Below, one piece after another: positions 1 through 11,240 of a stretch of 64,000 bases of DNA. Source of the DNA: Sulfurisoma sediminicola (GTDB lineage Bacteria; Pseudomonadota; Gammaproteobacteria; Burkholderiales; Rhodocyclaceae); contig NZ_BHVV01000008.1 of the NCBI RefSeq assembly GCF_003865015.1, forward strand, positions 496,001-560,000, written 5' to 3'. The notes beneath the pieces were generated by a model. The model ran no database searches, was not told the origin of the DNA, and saw only the letters and a list, made by a program, of their open reading frames with translations. Made by a program: the position numbers and the translations under genes. Within the stretch, counting starts at the first letter, position 1. The number at the start of each line of letters is the position of its first letter.

Positions 1-1
1 C

Positions 2-412
2 ATCGACTACGTCAATGCCGGCCACTATGACAACACCGTCTTTCACCGCGTCATCAGCGGTTTCATGATCCAGGGCGGCGGCTTCGAGCCCGGCATGAAG
101 CAGAAGCCGGTGCGCGAGCCGATCGAGAACGAGGCCGGCAACGGTCTCAAGAACAAGCGCGGCAGCGTCGCCATGGCCCGCACCAACGACCCGCACTCGG
201 CCACGGCGCAATTCTTCATCAACACCGTCGACAACGACTTCCTCGACTTCAAGGCCCCGAGTGGCAGCGGCTGGGGCTACTGCGTCTTCGGCCAAGTGGT
301 CGAGGGCATGGACGTGGTCGACAAGATCCGCGCCGTCAGAACCGGCAACAAGGGCTTCCACCAGGACGTCCCGCTCGAGGACGTGGTGATCCAGAAGGTC
401 GAAGTCGTCTGA
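2..412 (+). CDS. ppiB: Peptidyl-prolyl cis-trans isomerase B (cyclophilin), 5'-truncated by window edge
   Basis: Cytoplasmic-type cyclophilin that speeds cis-trans isomerisation of X-Pro bonds. The frame is open from base 2, so about 136 residues are visible of a family that is usually about 164 long; the N-terminus lies outside the window. Visible hallmarks are the catalytic FHRV arginine, the FMIQGG segment, SVAMAR and the SATAQFFIN block that lines the active site. No signal peptide can be judged because the start is missing. It is followed 23 bases later by lpxH on the same strand, an arrangement often seen in betaproteobacteria. The family call is secure; the B assignment rests on the short single-domain form. 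Confidence 0.93.
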   Translation: MDYVNAGHYDNTVFHRVISGFMIQGGGFEPGMKQKPVREPIENEAGNGLKNKRGSVAMARTNDPHSATAQFFINTVDNDFLDFKAPSGSGWGYCVFGQVVEGMDVVDKIRAVRTGNKGFHQDVPLEDVVIQKVEVV

Positions 413-435
413 GCGAGCCCGCTGGCGACTCTTCC

Positions 436-1158
436 TTGATCCTCTTCGCCTCCGACCTGCACCTGTGCCCGGCCCGCCCGGGCACAGTGCATTTGTTCGA
501 GCGCTTTCTCGCCGGGCCGGCGCGCGAGGCGACCGCGCTCTACCTGCTCGGCGACCTCTTCGAATACTGGGCCGGCGACGATGACCTCGCCGATCCCTTC
601 AACGCCGACATCTGCGCCGCCATACGAAAAGTCGGTGCCGGCGGCACGGCGATCTTCTTCCTCCCCGGCAACCGCGACTTCCTCGTCGGCGCCGACTTCT
701 GCAAGGCCACGGGCGCGAAGCTGCTGCCCGAGGAAATCGTCGTCGACATCGCCGGCATGCGCACCCTGCTGCTCCACGGCGACACCCTCTGCACCGACGA
801 CGCCGACTACCAGCGCTTCCGCGCCATGGTCCGCGACGAACGCTGGCAGCGCGAATTCCTCGCCCAGCCCCTGGCCGAGCGCCGCACCCGCATCGAGCAA
901 TTGCGCGAGAAAAGCGAGCAGGAGAAGCAGACCAAGACCTGCGAGATCATGGACGTCGCGGCTGCCTCGGTGTCGGCGGCCTTCCGCTGCCACGAGGTCG
1001 GGCGCATGATCCACGGCCACACCCACCGCCCGGCCCGCCACGAGGTCGACATCGGTGGCCGCACCGCCGAGCGCTGGGTGCTGCCGGACTGGAGCGAAAC
1101 GCTGGGCGGCTACCTCGCCTGCGATGCCACCGGCTGTCGCGCCATTCCCTTCACCTAA
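436..1158 (+). CDS. lpxH: UDP-2,3-diacylglucosamine diphosphatase
   Basis: Peripheral inner-membrane metallophosphoesterase of lipid A synthesis; it converts UDP-2,3-diacylglucosamine to lipid X plus UMP. All metal-site motifs are present in order: SDLHL near the N-terminus, GDLFEYW, PGNRDFL, LLHGDTLC and GHTHRP. The 240-residue length is normal. The start is a TTG reading MILFASDLHL; no ATG lies between it and the SDLHL motif. The segment just before GNRDFL (RKVGAGGTA, bases 626-650) is a near match to a 25-bp repeat found elsewhere in the window between genes. It has the same length as the family loop, so function is probably not disturbed. Confidence 0.95.
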   Translation: MILFASDLHLCPARPGTVHLFERFLAGPAREATALYLLGDLFEYWAGDDDLADPFNADICAAIRKVGAGGTAIFFLPGNRDFLVGADFCKATGAKLLPEEIVVDIAGMRTLLLHGDTLCTDDADYQRFRAMVRDERWQREFLAQPLAERRTRIEQLREKSEQEKQTKTCEIMDVAAASVSAAFRCHEVGRMIHGHTHRPARHEVDIGGRTAERWVLPDWSETLGGYLACDATGCRAIPFT

Positions 1159-1172
1159 CGTAACGGACCCCC

Positions 1173-1415
1173 ATGGAAAAAACCTTCGGCCAGAAAATCG
1201 CGATGGCCATCGCCGTGCTCTGCTACATCGCCGGCGTCGGCTGCGCCGTCGGTGCGGCGCTCTATCCGGTCCGGGGAGCCTACGACGCCATCCAGGCCAG
1301 CCTGATGGCCTCCGTCGTGTTCTTCGTCGGCTGCGGCATCGTGCTGCACGTCATCGCCACGACGCGTCTCAAGGGCATCGTCACCCTCGATAAGTCGGAC
1401 GCCGACAAGCGGTAG
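1173..1415 (+). CDS. Small two-helix membrane protein of unknown function
   Basis: Eighty residues with two clear hydrophobic stretches (about 9-31 and 44-65) and a short charged C-terminal tail (DKSDADKR). It starts at ATG 14 bases after lpxH, and its TAG abuts the recQ start codon with no gap, so it is probably cotranscribed and translationally coupled to recQ. No motif identifies a function. It is unlikely to be a shadow because it fills the gap between two real genes and has membrane-protein composition. Confidence 0.7.
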   Translation: MEKTFGQKIAMAIAVLCYIAGVGCAVGAALYPVRGAYDAIQASLMASVVFFVGCGIVLHVIATTRLKGIVTLDKSDADKR

Positions 1416-3254
<1,839 letters not shown>

Positions 3255-3270
3255 CGGGAGGAGGTTTCCG

Positions 3271-3756
3271 ATGTTCCCCCAGTCGTGGCGTCTGCTGTAT
3301 CCCTTGTTGTTCCTGCTCGCCGGCGCGGCCCAAGCCCAGCCCGCGGTCGGCGACGCGATCCCCGCCTTCGACACCCAGCTGCTCGACGGCCGCACGCTGC
3401 CCGCCAAATCGCTTGCGGGCAAACCCGTGCTCGTGGTGTTCTGGGCCACCTGGTGCCCGACCTGCCGCAAGGAACTGCCCGAACTGCAGAAGTTGTACGA
3501 GAAGTACAAGGCCGCCGGCTTCGAGATCCTGGCGCTGTCCATCGACGCCGAGCGCATCGAGGTGGACGAATTCTGGCAGGACCACCGCTACACCTTCCCG
3601 GTGGCGATGCGCACGGCGCGGCATTCGGAAATTTTCGGGGTGACGCGGGCGCCGCCACGCTTCTTCCTCATCGGTCGCGACGGCCGGCTCGCCCTGCGCC
3701 ATTTCGGCGCGATCGGCTACCAACAACTCGAAACCGCCCTCAAGCCCTTGCTATGA
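3271..3756 (+). CDS. Periplasmic thioredoxin-like protein of the TlpA/ResA type
   Basis: Predicted exported thiol-disulfide protein of 161 residues. A signal peptide covers about residues 1-22 and ends in AGAAQAQ. A thioredoxin fold follows with the redox motif WCPTC and a cis-proline region (TRAPPRFFLIG). CPTC instead of CGPC fits TlpA/ResA reductants, which work in cytochrome c maturation or periplasmic thiol reduction. A good ribosome site (GGGAGGAGG) precedes the ATG. Its stop overlaps the ATG of the next gene (ATGA), so the two are coupled. The exact substrate cannot be told. Confidence 0.88.
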   Translation: MFPQSWRLLYPLLFLLAGAAQAQPAVGDAIPAFDTQLLDGRTLPAKSLAGKPVLVVFWATWCPTCRKELPELQKLYEKYKAAGFEILALSIDAERIEVDEFWQDHRYTFPVAMRTARHSEIFGVTRAPPRFFLIGRDGRLALRHFGAIGYQQLETALKPLL

Positions 3757-4541
3757 CTGCCATTGCCCGCATTCGTTTCGCCCTGCTGCTCGCCGTCGCC
3801 ACCGCGGGAGCCAATGCCGCCACCCTCGAGCAGACCACCATCAAGGCCGGCGACGTCGAGGTACCGCTCTCCATCGCCGTGCCCGCGGGCAAAGGCCCCT
3901 TCCCGCCGGTGCTGTTCATCCACGCCAAGCGCGGCGTGGATGAGAACGAGCAGAAGCACATCGCCGAGCTGGCGGACCAGGGATTCCTCGTCGTGATGCC
4001 CGACTGGCAGGCCGGGCGCATGATCGAGCGCTGGCCCTCGGAGCACGACCCAGCGACCGAGGGCGACGTCGAGGCGGCGATGGTTTACCTGATGAAGCAT
4101 CCGAAGGCCTGCAAGATGCCCGTCGGCATCGTCGGCCAGTCGCGCGGGCCCTACTACGCGATCCGCCTCGCGGCCAAGCGCGGCAAGGACATCGCCGCCA
4201 TCGCCAGCTACTACGGCCACATGCAGAACCCCAACGCCCCCGAGCCCGACCAACTGTTCCGCGTCGCCCCCGAGATCATGCAGATCACCACGCCGATGTT
4301 GCTGCTGATCGGCGAGCAGGACTTCGAACTGCGCCGCATGAGCAACGGCCGCGCCTTCTACGCCCTGTGGGAGCGCGGCGTGCCGGTCGAGTTGCAGGGC
4401 TACCCGCTGGCGCGGCGCGCCTTCGACTTCCGCGCCGACCAGACGCCCGAGGAAAAGGTCGCGACCCGCCACGCCCGCCAGCGCGTCAAGGACTGGCTGC
4501 AGCGCTGGATGAAGCTCGACGGGAACGGCCGCTGTCCATAG
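3753..4541 (+). CDS. Secreted alpha/beta-hydrolase of the dienelactone hydrolase family, catalytic His apparently replaced
   Basis: A 262-residue protein with an N-terminal signal peptide (about 1-22, ending GANA) and a DLH-like alpha/beta-hydrolase fold. The start at 3753 is chosen because it forms an ATGA overlap with the upstream tlpA-like gene and leads straight into the signal peptide. The nucleophile elbow reads GQSRGP (Ser, where classical DLH has Cys), and an acid residue sits in LIGEQD. The expected His of the YPxAxHAF motif is Arg here (YPLARRAF), at the right spacing from the Asp. Either the activity is altered or another residue serves. The substrate is unknown. Confidence 0.8.
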   Translation: MTAIARIRFALLLAVATAGANAATLEQTTIKAGDVEVPLSIAVPAGKGPFPPVLFIHAKRGVDENEQKHIAELADQGFLVVMPDWQAGRMIERWPSEHDPATEGDVEAAMVYLMKHPKACKMPVGIVGQSRGPYYAIRLAAKRGKDIAAIASYYGHMQNPNAPEPDQLFRVAPEIMQITTPMLLLIGEQDFELRRMSNGRAFYALWERGVPVELQGYPLARRAFDFRADQTPEEKVATRHARQRVKDWLQRWMKLDGNGRCP

Positions 4542-4576
4542 GGGACGAAGGAGGGATACTCCCGCGCCCCGGAGCA

Positions 4577-4676
4577 GGGGAAAACCGTGGTCTGTCCCCT
4601 ATTACTGTGAGTGCGCGGCGAATGTCGTCGATGGCTTCGGCGTCGTGTTGAGCAATAAGGGACAGACCACGTTTCC
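4577..4676. repeat. MITE/REP-like element with terminal inverted repeats
   Basis: The left arm (4582-4603) contains GTGGTCTGTCCCCTATT, and the right arm (4654-4676) is its inverted counterpart AATAAGGGACAGACCAC, with one mismatch in the core. About 50 bases without coding potential lie between. GTGGTCTGTCCC-type ends are familiar from small non-autonomous or REP-associated elements in proteobacteria. No transposase is present here, so this would be a passenger copy. Confidence 0.6.
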
Positions 4677-4775
4677 AGCGGCGTGCAACGCCTCGCAGTA
4701 TTGGGATTCCATTCGCATCACAGCAGGCTAAAGGGAAGGCTTCGAGCGGTCAATCCAGCGAAAGGCATAGTCACC

Positions 4776-4800
4776 GGCGTCCCGCCAGCGCCGACTTTTC
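4776..4800. repeat. Dispersed 25-bp repeat, copy 1
   Basis: A mini-hairpin GGCG-TCC-CGCC is followed by AGCGCCGACTTTTC. Two other intergenic copies of identical length occur at 28564-28588 and 59086-59110; 20 of 25 positions are the same in all three. Each copy lies downstream of gene 3' ends. Confidence 0.6.
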
Positions 4801-4971
4801 ATCGGATGGAGCACGCTGCAACGGTCGTTACCGGGGGGCATGCCGTTCGGGCGACGCCCCGAAGGAAGTCCCCTTTGGGGATATGTGCCTTCCTGGGCAG
4901 CGGGAGGCCGGGCGGGATGGCGGCCCTTCGGGTCCGCGAAGAAAAAACGCAGCCCGCCTCACCGCCCGGTG

Positions 4972-6141
4972 CTACAGCCCCCGCGCCAGATCCGCCTCGA
5001 TGTCGCCGATGTCCTCGAGGCCTACGGCGACGCGCAGCAGACCCTCGGTGATGCCCGAGGCGGCGCGCGCCTCGGCCGTGATGCGGCCGTGGGTGGTCGA
5101 GGCCGGGTGGGTGATGGTGGTCTTGGTGTCGCCGAGGTTGGCGGTGATCGAGAGCAGCCGGGTCGAGTCGATCACCCGCCACGCCGCCTTGCGGTCGCCC
5201 TTGACCTCGAAGGAGACGATGGCGCCGCCGCTCTTCTGCTGGCGCATCGCCAGCGCGTGTTGCGGATGCGAGGCCAGGCCGGGGTAGAAGACGCGGGCCA
5301 CCTGCGGCTGCGCCTCGAGCCATTGCGCGAGCTTGAGGGCGTTTGCCGACTGCGCCTCCATGCGCAGGCGCAGCGTCTCGAGGCCCTTGAGGATGACCCA
5401 GGCGTTGAAGGGCGACAGCGTCGGCCCGGCGGTGCGCAGGAACTTGAACACCTCCTCGACCAGGGCGTTGGAACCACAGACGGCACCGCCGAGGACGCGG
5501 CCCTGGCCATCGAGATACTTGGTCGCGGAGTGGATCACCAGGTCGGCGCCGAACTCGAGCGGGCGCTGCAGCACCGGCGTGCAGAAGCAGTTGTCGACCA
5601 CCAGCAGCGCGCCTGCGGCATGGGCGATCTCGGCCACCGCCGCGATGTCGATGACCTCGGTCAGCGGGTTCGACGGCGTCTCGATGAAGAAGAGTTTGGT
5701 GTTCGGCTTCACCGCGGCGCGATAGGCGTCGAGGTCGGTGGCGGCGACCAGGCTGGTCTCAATGCCGAACTTGCCGAGGATGTTGCCGCCGAAGAGCTGC
5801 TGCGTCGCGCCGAAGATGCCGTTGGAGGCGACGATGTGGTCGCCGGCCTTGAGCAGTGCCATCGTCGTCGCGAGGATGGCCGCCATGCCGCTGGCGGTGG
5901 CGACGCAACGTTCGGCGCCCTCGAGCGCGGCCAGGCGCTTCTGCAGCATGTCCACCGTGGGGTTGGTGAAGCGAGCGTAGACCATGCCCTCTTCGGCGCC
6001 GGAAAAGCGCGCTGCGGCGTGGGCGGCGCTCGTGAAGACGAAGCTCGAGGTCAGGTAGAGCGCCTCGGAATGCTCGCCGAACTGGCTGCGCTCCTGGCCG
6101 GCGCGGACGGCCAGGGTGTCCAGGTGATAATTCTCGTCCAT
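4972..6141 (-). CDS. metZ: O-succinylhomoserine sulfhydrylase
   Basis: PLP enzyme of the Cys/Met metabolism family making homocysteine from O-succinylhomoserine and sulfide. PLP-fold marks include YARFTNPT, the ATASGMAAI phosphate-site region, and the Schiff-base lysine in HSATKYLDGQGR. The purF-metZ linkage and the sequence favour MetZ over cystathionine gamma-synthase. The ATG at 6141 (389 residues) is preferred over an in-frame TTG 12 bases upstream because GGAG sits at proper spacing before the ATG. A SAM-II-like riboswitch and an intrinsic terminator immediately precede it, so methionine supply is probably feedback-controlled by SAM. Confidence 0.93.
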   Translation of the reverse strand: MDENYHLDTLAVRAGQERSQFGEHSEALYLTSSFVFTSAAHAAARFSGAEEGMVYARFTNPTVDMLQKRLAALEGAERCVATASGMAAILATTMALLKAGDHIVASNGIFGATQQLFGGNILGKFGIETSLVAATDLDAYRAAVKPNTKLFFIETPSNPLTEVIDIAAVAEIAHAAGALLVVDNCFCTPVLQRPLEFGADLVIHSATKYLDGQGRVLGGAVCGSNALVEEVFKFLRTAGPTLSPFNAWVILKGLETLRLRMEAQSANALKLAQWLEAQPQVARVFYPGLASHPQHALAMRQQKSGGAIVSFEVKGDRKAAWRVIDSTRLLSITANLGDTKTTITHPASTTHGRITAEARAASGITEGLLRVAVGLEDIGDIEADLARGL

Positions 6142-6154
6142 CGCAATCTCCAAT

Positions 6155-6187
6155 AAAAAAGCCCGGTCAGCTTGCGCGAACCGGGCT
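6155..6187 (-). terminator. Intrinsic terminator (expression platform) in the metZ leader
   Basis: On the minus strand the stem AGCCCGGT / ACCGGGCT (8 bp) is followed by six T residues. The T run ends only a few bases before the metZ ribosome site. The loop contains CGCAAGCTGA (plus strand 6167-6176), a perfect 10-base complement of the aptamer loop segment at 6226-6235. This offers a mutually exclusive antiterminator pairing. Confidence 0.85.
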
Positions 6188-6194
6188 CTTTGCC

Positions 6195-6249
6195 GTTCTC
6201 GCTTTAGCTGTATTTGTTAGGCGCCCGCAAGCTGAACTCAAATCGGCGC
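6195..6249 (-). promoter_or_regulatory. SAM-II (metA/SAM-alpha) type riboswitch aptamer
   Basis: Read on the minus strand, the element has stem P1 GCGCC (6245-6249) pairing with GGCGC (6221-6225). A GATTTGA loop strand follows P1. Next comes GTTC (6234-6237), which can pair with the distal GAAC (6195-6198) as the pseudoknot P2. The third strand carries the conserved AAATACAGCTAAAG block. This is the layout of the SAM-II class, whose natural targets are metZ/metX-type genes. Position, order of elements and target gene all agree. A covariance-model scan was not possible here. Confidence 0.85.
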
Positions 6250-6258
6250 ACAGACCGC

Positions 6259-6287
6259 ACCTTACACAGGCGGACCGGCCGCGTCAA
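6259..6287 (-). promoter_or_regulatory. Candidate sigma-70 promoter for metZ leader
   Basis: On the minus strand TTGACG (6282-6287) lies directly after the purF stop codon and is separated by 17 bases from TAAGGT (6259-6264). Transcription would begin at about the first base of the riboswitch P1 stem. The spacing is ideal and the -10 is only moderately good. Read-through from purF is also possible. Confidence 0.5.
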
Positions 6288-7832
<1,545 letters not shown>

Positions 7833-7850
7833 CGCGCTTCACCCGTCCCG

Positions 7851-8342
7851 CTATCTGTAACGAATCCGTTTCGCCAGGTCCGCCGGAAGCCAGGGCTTCG
7901 CGGCGATGACCGCCGTTTCCAGCGGTGGCGCCAATGTCGCATCGCGCCACCATACTTCCTTCGGCAGCGGCGTCAGACCGCCGACCAGTACCAGCATCAG
8001 CGCGATCAAGACGCCGCGACCGATGCCGAACACCGCGCCGAGCGTGCGATCCGCCCAACCCAGCCCGACCGCCTTCAACAACAGCCGCACCACCAGCCGG
8101 CCGATCGAAAATACTACCAGCACCGCCAGGCATACGGTCGCAAAACCTGCCACGTAGCGCAGCGTGGCATCCGGCAGCAGCTTGCCGAACACCGGCGCCA
8201 CGTCGGCCGCGAACATGCGGGCCACCACGAAGCCGACCACCCAGGCCGCCAGCGCCAGTATCTCGCTCACCACTCCGCGCCACAGCCCCAGCAACAGCGA
8301 TGCCGCCATGATGCCGAGCACGGCATAGTCGAATGCCGTCAC
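7851..8342 (-). CDS. cvpA: CvpA family membrane protein
   Basis: Inner-membrane protein of 163 residues with about four hydrophobic segments. It has the conserved N-terminal FDYAVLGIMAASLLLGLWRG pattern, with Gly-x-x-Arg-Gly after the first helix. Family members are linked to colicin V export and envelope stress tolerance, but the molecular role is unsettled. It lies between the SPOR-domain gene (8 bases upstream) and purF, as in many proteobacteria. Confidence 0.93.
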   Translation of the reverse strand: MTAFDYAVLGIMAASLLLGLWRGVVSEILALAAWVVGFVVARMFAADVAPVFGKLLPDATLRYVAGFATVCLAVLVVFSIGRLVVRLLLKAVGLGWADRTLGAVFGIGRGVLIALMLVLVGGLTPLPKEVWWRDATLAPPLETAVIAAKPWLPADLAKRIRYR

Positions 8343-8349
8343 CCCATCC

Positions 8350-9090
8350 TCACTTGGGCGCGACGGTCCCGCTGACGCCGATGGCCTTCGCCCTCACCTG
8401 CGCCTTTTCGGCCGCCTCCTTCGTCGCAAAGGGACCGGCGCGCACCCGTGTCCGCGGCCCTTGCGGCGAGTCGAACTCTTCCGTGTAGCTCGGCACACCC
8501 ATTTCCTTGAGTTTCTTCATCAGCAGCTTGACGTTGCCCGCTTCCTTGTAGGCGCCGAGCTGGACCACCCACTGTTCCGTGCCGCTGCCCTGCCCGCTGA
8601 GCGCCGCGGCGGCCCGCGCTCCTTCGGCCGCCTTCGCCGGCGGCTGGGGCTCGGCCTTGGCGGCAACAGGCGCTGGCTTCGGCTCGACCTTGGGCGTGGC
8701 CTTCACCTCGGCCTTCGCTTCCACGTTGGCTTCCGCCTTGGGCTCAATCTTGGGTTCGGTCTTGGCCTCGGCCTTTGTGTCCACCTTGGGCGAGACGCCG
8801 GGCTGCGCCGCAGGCTGGCTGTCGGCCAGGGGCGGCAACGCCGTCGAGCCCTTGCCGGGCAGGATGCGCGAGACGAGACCTCCACCGCCATCCTGGCTGG
8901 GAATGCGCACCTGGATTTCCTGTGCCGGAACGCGCGGCTCGTGGTCCATCACCATCGGCAGAACGATCACGGCGGCGAGCGCGAGAGCCGTCGCGCCGAC
9001 GAGGCGCCGCCGGGCGCGGCGCTTGAGTTCGCTTTGCGCGTCGTCGTCCATTGCGCTCGCAGTCGCGCTGTCAGTCGAAATTTTCGCCAT
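8350..9090 (-). CDS. dedD: SPOR-domain cell-division protein of the DedD type
   Basis: Single-pass inner-membrane protein of 246 residues. A cytoplasmic basic segment (ELKRRARRR) leads into one transmembrane helix (about 30-50), then a long Lys/Glu/Ala/Pro-rich periplasmic linker with degenerate KAEAK/KVEPK repeats. A C-terminal SPOR domain (QWVVQLGAYKEAGN..., about the last 80 residues) binds denuded septal peptidoglycan. The start overlaps the end of folC by 20 bases. Cluster position folC-dedD-cvpA supports the name. Confidence 0.88.
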   Translation of the reverse strand: MAKISTDSATASAMDDDAQSELKRRARRRLVGATALALAAVIVLPMVMDHEPRVPAQEIQVRIPSQDGGGGLVSRILPGKGSTALPPLADSQPAAQPGVSPKVDTKAEAKTEPKIEPKAEANVEAKAEVKATPKVEPKPAPVAAKAEPQPPAKAAEGARAAAALSGQGSGTEQWVVQLGAYKEAGNVKLLMKKLKEMGVPSYTEEFDSPQGPRTRVRAGPFATKEAAEKAQVRAKAIGVSGTVAPK

Positions 9091-10375
9091 TCGCCATGGG
9101 TTGAGGTGCTCGCGCGCGCAGAACCTCGGCCACCGTCAGGAAGGATCCGAAGGCGAGAATTCTATCACCTTCACCCGCGGCGGCTTGGGCCTGCGCCAGG
9201 GCCGCGGCGGGATTGGCGAAGCGGCCACCGACCCTGCAGCCGGCCGCCTCCAGCGCGGTGGCGAGAAAGTCGGCGCTGGCGGCACGGGGGCCTTCGAGCG
9301 AGCATGGCAGCCAGACGTCGATGCGCGGCTTCAGCGCCGCGATGACGCCGCCGACGTCCTTGTCGCGCAGCATGCCGAAGACCGCCCAGGTTCTGGGGTG
9401 GAAGGCCATGTTGCCGAGATTCTCGGCCAGCACGCGCGCCGCCTGCGGGTTGTGGGCGACGTCGAGCACCAGCGTCGGCCGCCCCGGCAGCACCTGGAAA
9501 CGCCCGGGCAATTCGACCTCGAGCAGGCCTCGGCGGATGTCCTGCATCGCCACCGGCAGCCGGTCGCGCAGCGCGTCGAGCGCCGCCAGCGCGCAGGAGG
9601 CGTTCGCGAGCTGCATCGCGCCGCGCAGCGCCGGCCAGGCCAGCCCCGAGCGTTGTCCCAGGCGGCCCCGGAACTGCCACTGGCCCTCCTGTCTCTCGTA
9701 GCCGAAGTCGCGACCGATCAGCTGCAGGTTATGCGAAGCGGTATCCCCTGGGACGCTGCCGAGGCTTCGAGCGTATTCGAGCAGGCTCGCCGGCGGCTGA
9801 GCGTCGCCGCAGATGGCCGGCTTGCCCGCGCGGAAGATGCCGGCTTTCTCGCGGCCGATGTCCTCGCGAGTGGGACCGAGGTAGTCCATGTGATCGAGAT
9901 CGACGCCGGTGACGATGGCGACGTCGGGCTCGAAGATGTTGGTGGCATCGAGGCGGCCACCGAGACCGACCTCGAGGATGATGGCGTCGAGCGGCCGGCG
10001 GGAGAAAATTTCCCACGCGGCGAGCGTGCCGAATTCGAAATAGGTCAGCGGCACGTCACCGCGTGCCGCTTCGACCCGGGCGAAGCCCTCGCAGAGCGCG
10101 GCATCGTCGGCGGGCCGCCCGTCGATGCGCACACGCTCGTTGTAGTCGATCAGGTGCGGCGAGGTGTAGAGGCCGACACGATAACCGGCGCAAAGCAGGA
10201 TGCGCTCGAGCATGGCGCAGGTGGAGCCCTTGCCGTTGGTGCCGCCGACGAGAATGACGGGGCAGTGCTGCCGCTGGCCGAGACGGCGACTGACCTCGCG
10301 CACCCGGTCGAGGCCCAGCGCGATCGGCTGGGCGTGCTGGCGCTCGATGTGCGCCAGCCACTGATGCAGGATCAT
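9071..10375 (-). CDS. folC: Bifunctional folylpolyglutamate/dihydrofolate synthase
   Basis: Mur-ligase-type enzyme adding glutamate to dihydropteroate/folates. The P-loop GGTNGKGST is near residue 48, and a C-terminal Mur ligase domain carries [12 protein letters not shown]. The start ATG at 10375 overlaps the accD stop (ATGA), which gives 434 residues and [11 protein letters not shown], the expected N-terminus. Near the C-terminus, bases 9264-9288 resemble the dispersed 25-bp repeat in antisense orientation. Confidence 0.95.
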   Translation of the reverse strand: MILHQWLAHIERQHAQPIALGLDRVREVSRRLGQRQHCPVILVGGTNGKGSTCAMLERILLCAGYRVGLYTSPHLIDYNERVRIDGRPADDAALCEGFARVEAARGDVPLTYFEFGTLAAWEIFSRRPLDAIILEVGLGGRLDATNIFEPDVAIVTGVDLDHMDYLGPTREDIGREKAGIFRAGKPAICGDAQPPASLLEYARSLGSVPGDTASHNLQLIGRDFGYERQEGQWQFRGRLGQRSGLAWPALRGAMQLANASCALAALDALRDRLPVAMQDIRRGLLEVELPGRFQVLPGRPTLVLDVAHNPQAARVLAENLGNMAFHPRTWAVFGMLRDKDVGGVIAALKPRIDVWLPCSLEGPRAASADFLATALEAAGCRVGGRFANPAAALAQAQAAAGEGDRILAFGSFLTVAEVLRARAPQPMANGENFD

Positions 10376-11235
10376 TGGACTGCCGGAACCCTCTGCAGCA
10401 GGGTGATCAGCGAAGCGAGGCGGTCGCGCATCTCGCGGCGATCTACGATCATGTCGATCGCGCCCTTCTCCAGCAGGAATTCGGAACGCTGGAAGCCCTC
10501 GGGCAGTGTCTCGCGCACCGTCTGCTCGATGACGCGCGGACCGGCGAAGCCGATCAGCGCACCGGGCTCGGCGATGACGACATCGCCGACGAAGGCGAAG
10601 GACGCGGAGACGCCGCCCATGGTCGGGTCGGTGAGAATGGTGATGAAGGGCAGGCCCTGACGCGCGAGCTGGGTGGCCGCCGCCGTGGTCTTGGCCATCT
10701 GCATCAGCGAGAACAGGCCTTCCTGCATGCGGGCGCCGCCCGAGGCGGTGATGCAGATGAAGGGCAGCTGCTGCTCGACGGCGGCCTTGACGCCGCGGAC
10801 GAAACGCTCGCCCACCACCGAGCCCATCGAGCCGCCCATGAATTCGAATTCGAAGCAGGCGACGACGACCGGCACCGTCTTGATCGCGCCCTGTATCACG
10901 ATCAGCGCATCGGCCTCGTCGGTATCGGCATTGGCGGCGGCCAGGCGGTCGACGTAGCGCTTGCCATCCTTGAACTTGAGCGGGTCGAGCGGCAACACCT
11001 CGGCGCCGATCTCGAAGCGACCCTCGGGGTCGAGCAGCAGATCGAGCCGGGCGCGGGCGCGCAGGCGATGGTGATGGCCGCACTTGGGACAGACATTGAG
11101 GTTGTTCTCGAGGTCGGAACTGTAGAGCACGGCCTCGCAGGCCGGGCACTTCGACCACAGGCCCTCGGGCATGGTTTTCTTCGCGCCCTCGCTGCGTTTG
11201 ATCTTGGGCGGCAGCAGTTTCTGGATCCAGCTCAT
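10372..11235 (-). CDS. accD: Acetyl-CoA carboxylase carboxyltransferase subunit beta
   Basis: Transfers carboxyl from carboxybiotin to acetyl-CoA as the AccA/AccD heterotetramer, the first step of fatty-acid synthesis. The N-terminal zinc ribbon is intact (CPACEAVL then CPKCGHHH), followed by the crotonase-like carboxyltransferase fold with SGGARMQEG and [11 protein letters not shown]. Length is 287. The start at 11235 ([12 protein letters not shown]) is the conserved one, 5 bases after trpA; the stop overlaps folC. Confidence 0.96.
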   Translation of the reverse strand: MSWIQKLLPPKIKRSEGAKKTMPEGLWSKCPACEAVLYSSDLENNLNVCPKCGHHHRLRARARLDLLLDPEGRFEIGAEVLPLDPLKFKDGKRYVDRLAAANADTDEADALIVIQGAIKTVPVVVACFEFEFMGGSMGSVVGERFVRGVKAAVEQQLPFICITASGGARMQEGLFSLMQMAKTTAAATQLARQGLPFITILTDPTMGGVSASFAFVGDVVIAEPGALIGFAGPRVIEQTVRETLPEGFQRSEFLLEKGAIDMIVDRREMRDRLASLITLLQRVPAVQ

Positions 11236-11240
11236 GCCGA

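Larger units (their letters stand above)
4542..4971. other. Gene-free convergent interval with repeats
   Basis: This is a 430-base space between the 3' ends of two convergent genes. No convincing coding sequence is present. It holds an approximately 100-bp inverted-repeat element (4577-4676), one copy of a dispersed 25-bp repeat (4776-4800), and a GC-rich palindrome-laden stretch (about 4835-4925) that includes the local palindrome CCCCTTTGGGG. No clear intrinsic terminator with a T tract was found for the upstream gene. Confidence 0.7.

Noticed and set aside
8579-10660. 693-codon plus-strand frame across dedD and folC
   Set aside because: Antisense to two well-identified genes. Composition mirrors their codon bias, and no domain was recognised.
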